In this document: one piece after another, positions 6,073 to 8,130 of the stretch
How the letters are laid out: each line of letters opens with the position of its first letter
Position numbering within the stretch: the first letter of the stretch is position 1
Source of the DNA: JBFGCA01 sp041567315
Lineage (GTDB): Bacteria > Acidobacteriota > Thermoanaerobaculia > Multivoradales > JAHEKO01
NCBI GenBank assembly: GCA_041567315.1
Contig: JBFGCA010000160.1
Coordinates: forward strand, 1-8,130
Direction of reading: 5' to 3'
Length of the DNA: 8,130 bases
Program-made: the position numbers and the translations under genes
The notes under the pieces: generated by a model
Seen by the model: the letters and a program-made list of their open reading frames with translations, nothing else
Told to the model about the DNA's origin: nothing
The model's database searches: none

Positions 6073-8130
6073 AGGACGAGTCCCTGCGCATCGGCGTCTT
6101 CGTCTGCGACTGCGGCCTCAACATCGCCGGCACCGTCGACACCGAGGAGGTGGCGCGGTTCGCCGCCGAGCTGCCGGACGTCGTCGCCGTGGTGCGCAAC
6201 CGCTACACCTGCGCCGAACCGGGCCAGCAGGAGATCCAGCGGGCCATCGCCGAGCACCACCTCAACCGGGTGGTGGTCGCCTCTTGCTCGCCGAAGATCC
6301 ACGAGCCCACCTTCCGGCACTGCGTCGAGGAGGCCGGCCTCAACCCCTACCTGGTGGAGATGGCCAACCTCCGCGAGCACTGCGCGTGGGTGCATCTCGG
6401 CGAGCGGCCGGCGGCCACCGCCAAGGCCAAGGATCTGGTGCGCAGCGCGGTGGGCCGGGCGCGGCGGTTGACGCCCCAGGACGAAAAGACCTTCCCGGTC
6501 ACCGACGCCGCTCTGGTCGTCGGCGGCGGGGTGGCGGGGATCCAGGCGGCGCTGGAGCTGGCGGACGGAGGTCATCGGGTCTATCTGGTCGAGAAGGAGC
6601 CATCCATCGGCGGGATCATGGCGGCGTTGGACAAGACGTTCCCGACCATGGACTGCTCCATATGAATCCTCGGCCCCAAAATGATGGATGCCGGTCGGCA
6701 TCCCCTGATTGAGCTCCTGGTCAACTCCGAAGTCGAAGACGTCACCGGCTTCGTGGGGAACTACCGCGCCCGCGTGCGGCGCAAGGCGCAGCACGTGGAC
6801 CCGGACGAGTGCACTTCGTGCGGCGACTGCGTCGAGGTCTGCCCGGTGGTGGTCCCCGACGCCTACCAGCAGGGGTTCTCGTCGCGGCGCGCCATCTACC
6901 TGCCCTTCCCCCAGGCGGTCCCCTCGAGCTACGTGCTCGACGCCGACGACTGCCTGGGCTTCAACCCCATCGCCTGCGGCAAGTGCCGCGAGGTGTGCGA
7001 CAAGAAGTGCATCGACTTCGACGCCCAGGACCAGGTCATGGACCTCGAGGTCGGCACCGTGATCGTGGCCACCGGTCTGGAGCCCTACGACCCGCGGCCC
7101 TGGGACGAGTACGGCTACGCCCGCTTCGACAACGTCATCACCTCGATGGAGTTCGAGCGGCTGATCTGCGCCGGCGGTCCCTCCGAGGGCGAGCTGATCC
7201 GGCCCTCCGACCGCCGGGTGCCGCAGCGGATCGGTTTCATCCAGTGCGTGGGCTCGCGGTCGATCGGCCGCGGCGTGCCCTACTGCTCGAACATCTGCTG
7301 CATGAACACGGTCAAGCAGACGCTGCTGCTGGCCGACCACTACCCCGACAGCCGCTCGACCGTCTACTACCTGGACATCCGCGCCTTCGGCAAGGGCTTC
7401 GAGGACCTCTACCGGCGCAGCCGCGAGGCCGGGGTGCGCTACGTCCGCGGGCTGCCGGGGGCGGTGGAGGAGGACCCCGGGAGCCGCGATCTCTTCGTCC
7501 GGGTGGAGGACACGCTCAGCGGCCGCAGCGAGCGCGAGCGGTTCGACCTGCTGGTGCTGTCGGTGGGTCTGGTGCCGCGCCAGATCGACGGCAAGGGCAA
7601 GGGCAACGGCAAACGGCGCTCGATCGACGAGATCCTGAGTCTCTCGCACACCAGCGACGGCTTCGTGATGGAGGCCCACCCCAAGCTCAAGCCGGTCGAC
7701 GCGCCGACCCGCGGGGTCTACTTCGCCGGCTGCGTCGAGTCGCCCAAGGACGTCAAGGACAGCGTCACCCAGGCCGGCGCGGCGGCGGCCCGCAGCGCCA
7801 ACCTGCTGGCCGCCGGCAAGGTGCGGATCGAGGCCATCACCGCCCGCCTGATCCCCGATCTGTGTCTCTACTGCAAAGTGTGCGCGAACGTCTGCCCCTT
7901 CAACGCCATCGTGGCGGCGGACAAGAAGGCCCAGGTGCTGCCCGACTTCATCGAGGCGGCGTGCGCCGGCTGCGGCACCTGCGCCGCCGAGTGCCCGGTC
8001 GACGCCATCGGCATGCGGCACTTCGAGGACGCGCAGATCCTCGCCCAGATCGACGCCATCCTGGTTGACGATCCGATGTCCAAGGTCGTCGCCTTCGCCT
8101 GCAACTGGTGCTCGTACGCCGGCGGCGACA
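6069..8130 (+). CDS. hdrA: Selenocysteine-containing HdrA, C-terminally fused to MvhD (3' partial)
   Basis: Flavin subunit of heterodisulfide reductase-like complexes, where FAD splits electron pairs between high- and low-potential paths. The frame runs from 6069 to the window end (687 residues) if the TGA at 6663 is read as Sec199. The N-terminal domain has CDCG (13-16), YTCAEPGQQ and ASCSPKIHEPTFRHC. FAD motif GGGVAG is at 152-157, then TFPTMDCSI-Sec-ILGPKMMD, the conserved HdrA block. Next are ferredoxin-like cysteines 248/251/254/258 and 295/303/306/310/314, the HdrA set Cys393, 406, 410, 411 (CSNICC), VYFAGCVESPKDVKDSVTQAG, and a C-terminal ferredoxin (599/602/605/609 and 632/635/638/642). 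From about residue 673, VVAFACNWCSYAGGD begins an MvhD domain cut by the window edge. Standard prediction would wrongly end this gene at 6665. A Lys/Gly insert occurs at 508-515. It overlaps the upstream gene by 4 bases. Confidence 0.92.
6663..6665 (+). other. Selenocysteine (UGA) codon, Sec199 of HdrA
   Basis: An in-frame TGA interrupts an otherwise uninterrupted HdrA frame. The residues before it (TMDCSI) and after it (ILGPKMMDAGRHP) are the two halves of a conserved HdrA block whose missing residue is normally cysteine, with no base gained or lost. Selenocysteine at this place is known in HdrA of Methanococcus species and has been reported in bacteria. A SECIS-like hairpin follows. A TGC-to-TGA nonsense mutation or sequencing error is the main alternative. 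Confidence 0.9.
6686..6703 (+). promoter_or_regulatory. Bacterial SECIS-like hairpin in hdrA
   Basis: A perfect 7-bp stem, GGATGCC paired with GGCATCC, closes a GGTC loop (6693-6696). The stem starts 20 bases and the loop 27 bases after the TGA. Bacterial SECIS elements lie just downstream of the UGA inside the coding region and carry a guanosine at the start of the apical loop, and the E. coli fdhF element has GGUC in its loop. A weaker outer AAT/ATT pairing (6680-6682 with 6708-6710) across an internal loop is possible. The inferred role is to bind SelB carrying Sec-tRNA. Confidence 0.85.
7590..7613 (+). repeat. Short 6-bp tandem repeat inside hdrA
   Basis: Four near-identical 6-mers in frame (GGCAAG, GGCAAG, GGCAAC, GGCAAA) encode Gly-Lys-Gly-Lys-Gly-Asn-Gly-Lys at HdrA residues 508-515. 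They sit just after the VGLVPR motif, where relatives usually have a short acidic or helical segment. It looks like a small slippage-born insertion in a surface loop; no function is claimed. Confidence 0.7.

Noticed and set aside
6069..6665. hdrA as a pseudogene with a premature stop
   Set aside because: Reading frame, GC-rich codon choice and all cysteine motifs stay intact for about 490 codons after the TGA, with no other lesion.
5739..8021. Long minus-strand open frame (760 codons) and similar ones at 3940-5949, 3822-5549, 2912-3760 and 833-1888
   Set aside because: Antisense shadows produced by high GC and scarce stop codons. The products are low-complexity and show no recognisable domain, while the + strand beneath them encodes clear protein families.
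6809..8068. Plus-strand open frame in a second frame over hdrA
   Set aside because: Arg/Pro/Gly-rich translation with no motif, fully overlapped by the HdrA frame with its ferredoxin and CSNICC motifs.
6681..8130. A separate gene starting at the ATG-ATG just after the TGA, making hdrA two genes
   Set aside because: No Shine-Dalgarno sequence precedes it (the upstream bases are CTCGGCCCCAAA). The break falls inside the conserved HdrA FAD block, the frame is unchanged, and a SECIS-like hairpin is present. Read-through as selenocysteine explains all of this.

Overview
The window is one stretch of very GC-rich bacterial DNA (well above 65% by eye, almost every third codon position G or C). It is fully coding on the + strand. 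Six genes overlap one another by 4 to 11 bases, so it reads as the interior of a single operon: both end genes run off the window, and no promoter, terminator, RNA gene, mobile element or non-coding gap is visible. The gene set suggests an anaerobic bacterium that uses selenocysteine. I cannot assign a phylum; high-GC Acidobacteriota, Desulfobacterota or a related uncultured lineage would fit, but that is a guess.

Bases 3-2498 encode a three-subunit 2-oxoacid:ferredoxin oxidoreductase: alpha (korA, 5'-truncated by the window edge), beta (korB, with the thiamine diphosphate motif) and gamma (korC). Together they would oxidatively decarboxylate a 2-oxoacid, probably 2-oxoglutarate or a related acid, to the acyl-CoA and pass low-potential electrons onward.

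Bases 2495-6072 encode two electron-transfer proteins. The first (788 aa) joins a GltD-type FAD/NAD(P)H oxidoreductase, a cysteine-rich segment, a two-cluster ferredoxin and a diverged MvhD-like domain. The second (404 aa) fuses an HdrC-type di-cluster ferredoxin to an HdrB-type pair of CCG domains.

Bases 6069-8130 encode HdrA, the flavin subunit of heterodisulfide reductase-like complexes. An in-frame TGA at 6663-6665 sits exactly where HdrA proteins carry a conserved cysteine (the CSIC-ILGPKMMD region), and family homology continues in the same frame on both sides. A perfect 7-bp hairpin with a GGTC loop lies 20 bases after the TGA, as expected of a bacterial SECIS element. HdrA is therefore read as a selenoprotein (Sec199) of at least 687 residues, not as a pseudogene or two genes. 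At the right edge it enters an MvhD domain, so it is an HdrA-MvhD fusion.

Taken together, the operon looks like a soluble flavin-based electron-bifurcating or confurcating module. It would link 2-oxoacid oxidation, an NAD(P)H-type flavoprotein and a heterodisulfide reductase-like core. The true partners and acceptor cannot be read from this sequence.
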